Shown here piece after piece: positions 36,001-47,191 of a DNA stretch of 64,000 nt. The notes under the pieces are model-generated. The model had not been told where the DNA came from, searched no databases, and saw nothing but the letters and a program-made list of their open reading frames with translations. The translations under genes were made by a program, and so were the position numbers. Source of the DNA: Spirometra erinaceieuropaei (taxonomy: Eukaryota; Platyhelminthes; Cestoda; Diphyllobothriidea; Diphyllobothriidae); contig CACRXP010000381.1 in NCBI GenBank assembly GCA_902702965.1, positions 4,836-68,835 of the forward strand, given 5' to 3'. Position 1 is the stretch's first letter, and every line of letters begins with the position of its first letter.

Positions 36001-38964
36001 ATAAGAACGTGTCCATTGGTAAGCAGAAGTCGGGACAGCGTACGATGTCGTACGGACGGCTAAAATAGATTATTCCAGCTTCGTTTGCATAACTGGTACT
36101 CCTACTTCTGCATAATTGTATGTCTTCAGGCAGCTATACGCAAGTGCTTCAAAAAGAAATCGGGGCGACCGAATCCCATGATCGGTGAAAGGCTGGCCAA
36201 AAGTGTGATTATTCCCGACATCAGCCGAGAGGACAACATGTGCGTGTATCAATGATGAATCTTAAGAATCGGTGAATAATGACCCATGTGTGCGGATTCG
36301 AATCCCGGACTGCCAAAGCATGACCTACTGTCGTGCATTAGTTTTCCGAGTTCCCATTCTCTTGGACGGCACTCCCTCCGTTAAAAAGTCTAACCTGATT
36401 GGATTTATTTATTTTGATAAGTTCATCATTAAAAGATGGCGTTTGCTAATAAATACGTGCCGTAGAGGTTTTTGACGGAAATGACAATTTAAAGGCAAGA
36501 CGAATGCGCATCAGGTTCAGAAAGATTTAATGAAATACAGTGTGCGAGTTTCCATGTAAGAACAAGAAAATTTATAATGACTGAAATGGCCAACTTGCCT
36601 TTTCTCCTGCAGTATGAACGATTCTATGACACGTCATAAAATTGTGAAAATAAAGGTAAAGATTGCCGGCCAGAGATTACAGTCCGAGAGAATGGTTTTA
36701 TTATGGCGTAGGAACTATGGGAGAGAAAATAGTGTGTATGACATTTAAACGCAATTATTTTATTTAGCTATTTTATTATCCCCTATTTTGATTGTTTCAA
36801 AGTTTATCGTTTATAGCGGCTGTATGCAAAGTGACGCATCAAAAATAGGAGGTCAGATATAATTCATCTTTTGAGGTCCAAACGCAAAGGTGGACGTTGT
36901 TTGTCAAACGAAGGACAACGAGCGTCCTTTTTCGCAAGCATCGATCATCTACAGTTACACAATCAAACATGTATTATATTGCAAGCAGATGTTTTTGAAG
37001 TGCCCGACAACTGCTTACTATGAGTCTGGCACTAATGTACAGATATTATTTACTTCGAGTTTATCCAGTTATGCCAAACTATTAGCCGAAATATCACACA
37101 AAACCGCTCTCTGTAGACGTATAGAGGACCAAGTTGCCGGTCATTTGATTAATGCAAATACTATGAAAGCATTGTTTAGAAGCCGCTGCCGCTGGGAATC
37201 AGGAGAGAATGAATTATTCCAGAGCGTAGATAGAGTGGGGCACCAATAATTCTCAGATGAGCTAAAATGAGTTTTCTAGTCCACAAAATGACATCTAGTG
37301 TTGGTAAATGGATTCGGGAAAATGGAAAAAAGCAACATTTTGCCGTATAAATTCAGCTACCAGTTTGGATGTGTACGGCGAAGGCGACATCAGCACTGAC
37401 AAGAAATAAGGTAAGATTCAAAAGTTGCGGTTTTGTTTGAAGAACAGAATCATACCTCCGGGTTCGCGGTGGAAAAACGCATTGTGATTGTCAGCTGATG
37501 TTAGCCTCTTTCATTCAGTACTTTTCAAATAACGCGACGTTTATCAGCTTCTCACCTAAATTGTAATCTTTGCCTTCGATTGGGCTAAAAATAATTTTGA
37601 TGGACATCAAGGAAATCGCGTTTCTGCTCATGTTACCCTTCTCAGTGTTAAAGGAGATTGTGATGACTGGTTGTCGTGTTATTTTGGCTTTTTCTTTTCC
37701 AGAGCATCCGTTGATATTGTAAGACCTAGTGATATGTCTTCCAGAGATGACGCTGGGGATATTATTTGGGAAATATCATTTGTACTCTGATTGTCAACAG
37801 GAAGAAGACCAAGATAGAGCTCTGAACTAGGTTCTCATGTGCGCTAACACTCTATCTTCGCAAACGATGCTGGGCTCGCTGGTTCTAGGGGTTTTAACGC
37901 TTAAAACAAAGAAATCCCTTGCAGGTTCGTCAGCAGAATAAGTTGAGCTAGTACGATTTAGTGACTTCTGATAGGATAAGCCTAGCCATCGCTTCTTTAA
38001 TAGGCTTTGTTTGCAATAGTTCTCATCTGTCAAAAAATCCTTCTTCAAATTAGAAATGCTGCAGAGCAGTTTTTGTCTGTATCATATTTTTCATTTGATA
38101 CGAGGTATTTTTTAAAGTTTGAGCGTGATCGATACGTGGGCGTCCTGTGGTCGCTGGCGTACACACACCAGTTCTAACCTTATCACAGTTCAGGAAAACT
38201 GTCTGTACGCCGAAATCGTAGTATGTGCATTTATATAGATAATTAGTTCCTAAACCCTGTCGCTAGAGATTCAAATGTGCCCGCCATTTATAAAAAAATA
38301 GGAAGGGTCATTTTGCAAATTACCACCTGCTTTCAGGACAACAATAACGATATATTGTCTAGAGTATCTTTGCTGAACTCGCTTAGGTTCTATTTAACTA
38401 AGTGAGCGCTGCAAGCACACTGAAAAAGCAGTTCAAGTGAATTGGACAGAAACCTTAGTCTGCGAACAAGGTTAAATTACTTTATAAGAGCCGCAAGTTT
38501 TTTAATTGGGCAAGCGCTATCAAGACGTACTTTAAGTCATTAAAAAGGGCAATGTATAGTTGATCATTTTCATGTACCCGTGTCATCCTAAATATAACTT
38601 ACGATCAGTTGATATGTGGTAGTTCGACCGTCGTACACAACGATGTCCACTTCATGCTCCACAGTAAATTAAAACAGGCATTGTAACCTGAACGCGATCA
38701 ACTTTACAATGATAATGAACTTTCGCAGCATCTGCCACGCTCTGTTCATGTCACCAGGCTGTGAAGGCCCCGGTTTCCTGATCCTGGCAGAACAGCCGCT
38801 TGCATTCCTTGAGGTCCTGTTGATCGTATTACAACAGACACTGTACCCAAACAATTTGTGTGTACTAACTACATGAAACATCAAATACAGACTAACTAGC
38901 AGGCATGCTGGTGCATCTTTTTTTAACATACGTGTGTCTTCAACACTCACAAATTATTTGAAAG
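36001..38964. other. non-coding, nothing firmly recognised
   Basis: A tRNA B-box-like ggattcgaatcccgg lies at 36294-36308 without a convincing A box or cloverleaf. The 119-codon plus frame at 36890-37249 and the minus frame at 37827-38048 show no domain or splice support. No repeat partner noticed. Confidence 0.4.
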
Positions 38965-39361
38965 ACTGACCAGCCAGTAGAAATGTGCTCTTTATAAATA
39001 TTTACTGGGCCACTACATTCATATGTGGACGGGGTATAAGCGAAATATATAAGAGATAAAAATCGATTACAATTCATTTTTATGCAAATTGCAAGGGGGA
39101 ACAGGAAAGATAGACAGTCATTTAGGATGCAGTGTGGGTTAGGGGAAGGGGGTGGATGTCGCGGTGGAGTGAATGCGGTTGACCGACCTTTGGCCACGGT
39201 AGAAATGGAGCACTTACAAGGTTCTTTTGTGCGCAAAGGACCGGCTTTGGTGACCTGATGGCATTTGTCTCTGCTGCCAGCAGACACCGATCCGGTAAGA
39301 AAGGGCAGTGCGGCGGGTCCTTGTAAATCACAAATAACTCTACGTTGTGATCCACGAGATC
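38965..39361 (-). mobile_element. element S, minus-strand copy (decayed)
   Basis: On the minus strand this reads a product matching the S frame at 59279: LLAAETNAIRSPKPVLCAQK and NLVSAPFLPWP. A C-rich tract follows and then a decayed version of the 3' end (gcccagtaaatatttat near 39010-38994) where the hammerhead core lies in the intact copy. The core bases are mutated here, so no ribozyme is expected. Confidence 0.6.
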
Positions 39362-39879
39362 GCAGGAGTTAAAAACGCATGGGAAAATGGTGTTGTATTT
39401 GCCGTTAGTTCTGCCTTTTCCGAATCGCGATAGGAGCTGTTCTTGTGTTTTTTGGATAGGCGTCTACTCGTAAAACCAGTAAAACCTGTTCCATGGGAAT
39501 TTTCGAAATTTTAAAGTAATAGCTACAGCCGACTTGTTAAGCATTTGTTTTATAAGTTACAATAATTTGAAGATATAAGTTCAAATCTTAATAAAACTAG
39601 CAAGCGTCCATACCTGCACTTGTTCAGATGGCTTCGCGCTTTCTAGATCAAAGGAAAAACAATTGAGTGAGACAACGAATACAAAGATGTGTATACTAGG
39701 AAGGAGTTCATGTTTCGCTGTCAGCATATGAACCTCGCTAACGTGAGGACAACGAATCCATTTGAAATCTGTTTTTCTGGATTTAAACAAAAAACAGAGA
39801 AATGTTTCCAACATCGTCCGTGGCGTTTATGCCGAAAGTTTAGCAGCATTTTTGAATTTGTTAAGCCGGCGATTATTTT
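39362..39879. other. non-coding, nothing recognised
   Basis: No supported gene or repeat. Confidence 0.4.
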
Positions 39880-40498
39880 TCGAGAAATTCCGGAATAATT
39901 TGGAGCCTGAGCAGCGATGGCGTTATCGCTCAGTAATTTAAGTACGCAAGGTACCTGAGTTCCGCGTGGAAATAATCACATATTCTTCTATGCTTTAAAA
40001 AAGATACATAAAAAATGAATAATTTTTTTCAATGGATGCGGACACTGTTGGAAATTTCATGAGAAGCAGTGGTAAACTTACAGGTACGAGGACGTATGAA
40101 CGGACGGTGTTAAAAATCACATAATTGGAAACTTTTTTAAAACCTAATTATACTCCTTCTTCGGAAATAAAATATACAGAAAACGTTGATCACTATCGAA
40201 CGATTAAAACAAGGCATACTTTTGCATGTGGTTTCTATAAAATATATCTGAATTCGCAAAACTATTGAAAATCAATGTGCAAACAACATGCTACGTAAAT
40301 AGTCATTTTTTGCAGAGTACGCCATCTGCAGAAGAATGAAAGGCAGTGCGTTTAAAAGTAGGCATTTGGCAGAGTCCAACGTGTTATAGGGTTATGCCGC
40401 AAGATAATTAGCTTTGCATCCGCGCCTAAGTAATCCTTTCTATCCGAAAACGCATTTCAGAATTTCAGGCAAAATTTCATGAGATCAGTCACTAATCG
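39880..40498 (-). mobile_element. foldback element FB-D, truncated, minus orientation
   Basis: The central block (aataatttggagcctgagca, then gagaagcagtggtaaac) is the reverse complement of the FB-E centre, so the element lies on the minus strand. The arm from 40124 to 40498 is complete and ends tttcatgagatcagtcact; the other arm is missing. Confidence 0.78.
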
Positions 40499-40514
40499 TA
40501 TTTCTAAATTTCAG

Positions 40515-40658
40515 CGTAGATGGTTCCACAATACTTACTCTTTGGTCCCGATGAGAGAAGCGGCAGAAATTGAACGTATGATGGAAGAACTTCTGGCAGC
40601 AGAATCTAAATTCGGAGAAGACACAGCTGCGAAAGCAAGCACTTGTGACATGGTTTAA
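40515..40658 (+). CDS. probable terminal exon of an unidentified protein
   Basis: An acceptor (tttctaaatttcag, 40501-40514) is followed by 47 codons and a TAA at 40656-40658, with AATAAA at 40696-40701. Close stop-to-poly(A) spacing supports a real last exon. The peptide begins RRWFHNTYSLVPM, then runs through a charged helix-like stretch AAEIERMMEELLAAESKF and ends TAAKASTCDMV. It has no transmembrane segment or known domain that I recognise and looks like a cytoplasmic or coiled tail. Upstream exons are not identified; membership in the same gene as the FN3 exons is possible (same strand) but unproven. Foldback FB-D ends 16 bp upstream of the exon. Confidence 0.62.
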   Translation, partial: RRWFHNTYSLVPMREAAEIERMMEELLAAESKFGEDTAAKASTCDMV

Positions 40659-40695
40659 ATGAATTAGCAGTTGATTCTGTATGAAAGGCCTTTTA

Positions 40696-40701
40696 AATAA
40701 A
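40696..40701 (+). promoter_or_regulatory. polyadenylation signal AATAAA
   Basis: Canonical hexamer 38 bp after the stop codon of the exon at 40515-40658. Confidence 0.6.
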
Positions 40702-41443
40702 ATTTCAGTCGTATAGGTTAGCTGCAGTCAAATGTGACTGCTAAAGGAATTTCCTTTTTTTAAATAACGTTGTAGACTGAGCAATATCAGATACGTAGAG
40801 CTTTAGATCAGAGTATTTAACAACATATGTTACCCAAATGCAGGACAGTGTTATTAGATCCGGTTTTAATTGACACACGGTCTAAAGAACTCAAAGAAGA
40901 ATTTGCTCAATTACCGCCTGAGCGCATTGATTAGACTTAACGTCTGATTGCGATAGGTGTCGGCTAAGTCAATCGTAAAAGAGAATTTCGTGCAAAAATT
41001 ACAGACTTCATAAAAGCAGTCGGTAGTCGCCGTCATCGGCGACAAGTTAACACCCGAAAGGGCACTTACCATTAACAGCAAACACACCATGCCAAAGTCG
41101 ATCAGCCTGAACAGGCTACCTCGCCCGACTCTAGACATGAGAAAACTTGGCATCTCTTTTGAAGTTTAACAAACGGTTGTTTTCATTACACTGTTTCCAG
41201 CGCGGTTCTTTTCTGTTTCGAGACGGTAGAAGCAAAAAGGTCGGGAAGTTTGTCCAGACTCGCTTCTGTGAGGCCGTAAAAAGTTTCATAAATTGGTGAC
41301 CGCATTACCTTGTTGGTAATCAGCCATAAAACGGCTTAGATAGTTCTAACCATCCATTTTTGCATAAATTAAGTGTATTTGTGCGTCAAATCGGTTTTGG
41401 TGCATGCTGAATAAAATGCCGTTTAATTCATAGGTCGGACATA
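40702..41443. other. non-coding, nothing recognised
   Basis: Probable 3' flank of the preceding exon. No repeat or gene noticed. Confidence 0.45.
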
Positions 41444-42439
41444 CAGTGAGTGACCTATCTCATGAAATGTTGGCTGAAATTCTGAAATAGGTTTTCGATT
41501 AGGAAGGATAACTTGGTCGCGGTTGTAACACTGATTAACTTAAGGCATACTCTTATAACATTTCGGACTTGGCAGGATGTCGGCTTTTAAATGCACGTCT
41601 ATTCAATCTTCTGTAGAAAGCGTGCTCGGTGAAAAATGCCTACTTAAGTAGCAAGCATTTTTCCCATTGATTTTCGATGCTCTTGGAAATTCAAATATAT
41701 TTTATAAAAACCACAAACAAAAATATGCTTTCTTTTAGTCAATCAATAGAAAATTGCGCCTTCTTTAGATTTTATGCTAAAGGAAGGCATATAATAAGGT
41801 TTTAAAAAAGTTCATTATTTTGAGACTTTTTAAGACCGCGATATGTCCATTCACATAGCATCGTACCTGGCCGTTTACCACTGCTCCTCATAAAATGTAC
41901 AACATGGTCCGTATCCATTGCGAAATTTTATGGACTCTCTACAATATCTCTTTAATGGCATAGAAAAATACCTGATGTTCTTTACGTGGAACGCATGCAC
42001 CTTGTAGAGTGAAATAACTAAGCGCTAATGCAACGAATGATCAGGCTCCAAATTATTCGGCAATTAGAAAACTTTTTTAAAACCTAATTCTACTCCTTCC
42101 TTAAGTATAAAATATAAAGAAGACGTGATTCTCTATTGATTGACTAAAAGAAAACATATTTTTATTTATGGTTTCTATAAAATATATTTGAATTTGTAAG
42201 ATCATCGAAAATCAATGGGAAAAATGCATGCTACTTAAGTAGTCATTTTTTTACCGTGCACGCTTTCTAACGGAGATTGAGTATACGTGCATTTAAAAGG
42301 CGACATCTTGCCGAGTCCGATATGTTATAGGAGTATGCCGCAAGATAGTCAGTATTAAAACTGCGACCAAGTAATCCTTCCTAATCGAAAACGCATTTCA
42401 GAATTTCAGCCAACATTTCATGAGATAGGTCACTCACTG
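41444..42439 (+). mobile_element. foldback element FB-E, full length
   Basis: A 996-bp element with ends CAGTGAGTGACCTATCTCAT and its complement. TA precedes it (41442-41443) and TG follows, a one-base change from TA. Arms of about 400 bp pair well, for example aaagcgtgctcggtgaaaaa with the ttttttaccgtgcacgcttt region at 42245. Very similar to FB-F at 61700. No coding sequence. Confidence 0.9.
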
Positions 42440-44359
42440 TGCTAATAAAATGTCGGGGAGTGCCCGTTGGAGGGAATAATGTCCTTTACTGTAGTATAAC
42501 GACATGTATGTCCGCGAAAGGGTAGTAGTGAAATACATGCTAAGGTTCTACAGGAAAATCTGATTAGACGAACATAATTAGACTTAGAATATTTTGCTTG
42601 CATAATTGCGGTAGCACGCACATCTTTCCTGGTGATCGAGCCTGCGATTCAGTGTGTTCTTTCGTTTTTTAGTCGGAAAAATTACAAAGTCTGCATTGAG
42701 TTCAAAATTGATGCCGCTGCTGAGTTGATGCATCTTCTTTTTCAAAGGAAAATCCTATTCGACCGACTAAGTTGGGATTTTAGGAAAGCAAAATTTAATT
42801 TCAACCAGTGTAAAATAGGCTTATTTCACCTTGGGACAAATAGAGACTACGGCGCCAGCGCAAAGCTCCGTTGTAAGGCAAGACGCACGTTATGTAATTC
42901 TAACAGAAAAAACATCCTGACTGAACTTTCAGTTCTGACAAAACTTAATCGGTTTGTACGCCGCTTTTTACTCAGACGGTTGCTGTATTGCTTTGGCGAA
43001 TAGCGTATATACAATGGATAGAAAAGCACGAGTCGATTGCGGGCAATACTTTTTATTTCCTCTCCACCTTTTCTGTTCTACATGCAAATCCGCTAACAGC
43101 CCTTCATAAACCGTTTCGGCCAGTTTTCCGAAGGACACTAGTCAGATGCCGTCTTTGTGGATCAACCGATGTACATGTTTTGATGTATCCCATATAAGGG
43201 CTGTTGATATATCTGCCTACATTTGAGAGAACGATAAACGATGTATAATTACCCTTGACTGATTTTTTATAGGCCGTGTGGAATAAATTGTGCTGGAAAT
43301 GCCCTGTTGGATATTTGAGTGGTTCTCCTGTCCTGCAGTGCTGCCAACGGTCCAGGAATTTCGGCCAACTTTATTACGTTTTACACTTATAATCCTGATG
43401 TGCATTTATGCGATCTTTAATAACGGCATTAACGTGAAACGGGGCCACTGGTTCATGATGAACAAGCGATCTAGGCTGAGAAGCTTCATCTGTGATGTAG
43501 TCACATGTATGTTTGCCTAATTTTAAAGTTGTACGATTTTTCTTCCTTTATTGAGTCGCCTGTTTTGACGAAAATACGCCCCCACGATGTGGGTATATCC
43601 CTAACAGCTCCTGGTGTCTTGTAGGGCATATCTCGCTGCCTGCCTCTGTTTGCTTTGTACAATCGTCTACAAGGTTTGCCCCATATAGATCAACCAGTTC
43701 TTGCACAGTAAAGCCTGCGTAGTCAGTCAATGTGTGCGTCGATGCGAATAAGTTCGTACCGGACCTGCGTTTCATGTGAGCAATGACTAGTCGTCGAAAT
43801 TTGCTAACTTCCAGTTGGTCACATCGGCGGATTCTGGTTGGATGCCAGATTTGCCTAATAAAATTTGACCCGAAATGAATTGTTGGAAATTGCAGACCAC
43901 AACCGCTGTGTTATATTCGGTGTTCTGCTTTACGCAGAGAAATTGTCGCCGGCAATTTTTTTAAATTATTCCACGTCAAAGGCGAATGTCAAAAACGTGA
44001 CGGAAAAACTGTCTTAAAAGGAATTTTAACATGTCACTATAGATTTTTGTGAAAAAACAAACGCACAATTTAGGTAAACGTGCTGTTATATGCATCTGCT
44101 GTCCTCTGAGGGAACACAGTCCACGAATTTCGGCGCGACGCGCACAAGAGAATAACGAGTACTTTTTAGTTGAATACAGATGCTATATGATACAATAGGG
44201 AGTACGACCAATAGGAAATAACTTAGCGGACTGATGTTCACCACGTCGTCATGTACTACGAATTGCTTTCTCATAATGCATGGCGTGGATCTAAACTTAC
44301 GTATGATCGGTTCGATGCGTACGGCCACCGTGGTCTATCGTAAGTGAGTCAATGTGGAT
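42440..44359. other. non-coding, nothing recognised
   Basis: The 123-codon plus frame at 42632-43003 is lysine/arginine-rich without domain signature or splice support. Other frames are shorter. No repeat partner noticed. Confidence 0.4.
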
Positions 44360-44610
44360 GTGAGTAGTCAGTCAGGTCAAAAGGTTTGAAAGCCTATGCT
44401 ATGCCAGTTTCAGAATACCACTGCACTCGTATCCTGGTATGCCCTGGCAATTCGCTGACACCTGGTTTCGTGCCGGTAGATGCGCATGCGCTCCCGCTGT
44501 GTATGAAAATGTTGGGCATGGCTGTCCAGTCATCTCCGTCCTTTCGGCTCCTGTCAAAGTGCTGTTGCTTTCAGTGACACTATGTCCATCCAGGGGTCAA
44601 CCTTTTATGT
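44360..44610 (+). repeat. repeat family Q, copy 2 (partial)
   Basis: Diverged direct copy of 45110-45320: both run tcaaaaggt-tgaaagc, a ctgacacctgg block, gatgcgc, then ccagtcatc and a ctgttg block. Confidence 0.65.
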
Positions 44611-45109
44611 GTAGGTGATCATTTGAGGTCTTGCAAAGTTTGGCAAGGTTATTGTATAAACCAAATTATTCCTCAGCGCACGCGTCTTTTAAAAGGGACT
44701 ACGCAAAAAAACAATTTTTCGAAGTATACGCTCTTTTTTGGCCCACAAGGGCGGATCCGCGCAAAGTCCCTACGCGGAGCTACCGTAAACAAATCTGGCC
44801 AGGTGGTTGAAGGGTTTAGTTCGTCTGCCTTTGTGGCGTGCAACTCCGGTCTAATTCAGTGTTAGTTTGATTTAGTTTGCAGTTGTCAGGCCGAATTTTT
44901 CGAGCATAACTGGGCAGTAAGACGGGAATGTGTTATATCCTGTAGGATTCTCACAGGCTGGCAAGACCGCCGTCGGAATCTGGGTTTAGGCCCGCAATGA
45001 AGGTGCTCTATTTGATGCGCAATAGCCTCGTATCAACAGGTTATCCATCATTCCTTTATTAGAGGACCTTCGCGTCAAAATACTCGACGTATTCTCTTAC
45101 TGTTTACTG
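44611..45109. other. non-coding, nothing recognised
   Basis: The frame at 44623-44865 has no recognisable domain. Confidence 0.4.
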
Positions 45110-45640
45110 TTTGGTGGTCTGATCAAAAGGTCTGAAAGCGTGTACTGTGCCAGTGTCAACAAACCATGGTCCCGCAGACTCGTATGCGCTGGCAGTTAGC
45201 TGACACCTGGTCCCCTGCTGGTTGATGCGCTTGCGATCCAGCTGGGCATTCAGATGGTGGACATGTCTGCCCAGTCATCCTCGCACTTCTGATTCCTGTC
45301 TGAGTGTTGTTGTTGGTTAAAATCCTGGCCAAATGTATGTTGTAGACCAGGGAGTGTGATGTAGAAAGCCTAAGTGCGGGTTGGATCGTACCAGCCGACT
45401 GCACCCCCCCCCCACCTCCAGTCTTCTTGACTCCGTCTTGAAACGGGGTCCAGGCGGGAGGTGGACAAGAGGGAGTGCGGAAGATGCTGCGCAAGTCAAA
45501 GAACATTACCAATTAATCCACGCTCAAATCATCGTGTCTGCTACAATTTGCTGTGGAGCACACGGTGGCCATCGTCGTAATCGACGGTCAATCTCTCGAA
45601 CTGTCAGTCTGAGGCTTACAGAGTCAACGTGTAACGGGTT
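45110..45640 (+). repeat. repeat family Q, copy 3 (longest)
   Basis: Includes a C-run at 45404-45414 and the cgtcttgaaacggggtcc region. Its first half matches 44360-44610, its middle 13740-13900 and its last part 8940-9000. Overlapping frames on both strands (45156-45644) are not supported as genes. Confidence 0.6.
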
Positions 45641-47125
45641 GTAAAATAACCATAATATCCCTCTGCCTTTCTTCTATTATTGTATTCATTGGATTAATTT
45701 TAATGCAGTTGGTAATTTTCATTTTTTGAGTAGCATGTTGATTTACAGGAAACTATGCAAATGCTTTGTGTTGATTTCACGACAAAGAAGGAAATTTAGA
45801 GATAAAATGTGGATATGAGCCTTTCGTAAGGAGCTAACGTTTCTACTTTAGAGGTTTTATTTATTTTTGTTTTTTAAAAAAAACTTCATCGTCGAAAAAT
45901 TACAAATGTGGTGATGATTAATTTAGAAGTTAAACCTAGCATGTTTATTGGAGTATTGCAATAGATAGGCGCTGTTTACAAGTACACTAATGAAATACTA
46001 ACCTTTTCCTTCAGAAATGGCAAATGGAATGTCATTGGTAAACGATACGTAGTTCCCGAATAAAAGTGTGATTTCTTAATGGTTACCTGTTTTTCAAACT
46101 GATTGGTGGCGGTTGCCAAACCCTTTTGATCAGTTTACTGTTGCGCGTCTGATTTGATACCTAAATACCTCGTTTTCATTTACTATCCGATTGGATGGCT
46201 GTCATTATTAAAACAAAATATCGCTGAGGTAAACAAACATTCCATCTCTGCAACTATTCGCCGTCTGACGCTAGGTTCAAGCGTCGATATTTGCGCATGT
46301 TTTCTTTTCACTCCCTCAAGCTACATCGTCATCAGATTAACGGCAGTGTTGCTTGACTACTCTCCGCGTTATAAGCAATCTATGACTTGACTTTGGCCGA
46401 TCACCATTAGCGTTTACTGACATCAAAGCATCGCCTATTCTTATAATGTGTGGACTCTAATTGCGCACAGAAAGAGTGCGTGCATGTTTAGCTTGCAGTC
46501 AAAGCCATTAGCATTCTACTTATCCCATACGACCAATGATGACCTAAACCATTCCCCCGCAGTCGTATTTTCAACTTTTTTATGGCCGATCTGTTGACGA
46601 ATTCTTACAGCACATATACGTAGCTCATTTTATGGTCACAGTCGGAAAATCAAAATCAAACCTAAATCAAGTGTTTTGAATTTGGCAAACTGCTTTTTGT
46701 TATTGATTTTCGGGCTATCTAAAGGTCAATATAAACCTAATTTATGACTATCCTCTAAATTGTTGGACGCGTTTTGGGCATAAATCAATCTCACCACAAG
46801 AACGCTATTAAACATCGGAGCATTGGACTGCGAGTGAACTTGCCCCGGTTATATACTGTATACAGCCCTAAATTAGCCTGCAGCCTGTTTGTGTTGCTGA
46901 TTTCTGATGACTGGTCAGGGCTGCTGCAAGTGTATACCAGGCCTTCCGTTTTTGGCACGCTGATCGGTGCAATGTTTTAGCGACACACAATTCAAATTTA
47001 CTTTTATTACTTCAGCTTTAGAAGCAAAAGGGATCAACGTCATTCCTAACCTCAAAACTCATAATAATCCACCTTCATTGTATAGATTCATCCTCCTGAC
47101 GGATTGATTGCCTCCCTGACGGATT
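45641..47125. other. non-coding, nothing recognised
   Basis: AT-rich; no supported exon or repeat. A 14-bp duplication (cctcctgacggatt / cctccctgacggatt) lies at about 47092-47125. Confidence 0.4.
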
Positions 47126-47189
47126 ACTCTTAACCAAAAATGCATTTCATAATTTGGGCCTAGCAGTTAATATGATCGGTCACTGACTG
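47126..47189 (+). mobile_element. foldback remnant FB-H, right end only
   Basis: aaatgcatttcataattt followed by gatcggtcactgactg and TA matches the terminal 60 bp of the FB-A subfamily right arm. Confidence 0.6.
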
Positions 47190-47191
47190 TA

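Noticed and set aside
36294..36308. tRNA gene suggested by a B-box-like ggattcgaatccc
   Set aside because: No A box at the right distance and no cloverleaf on either strand.
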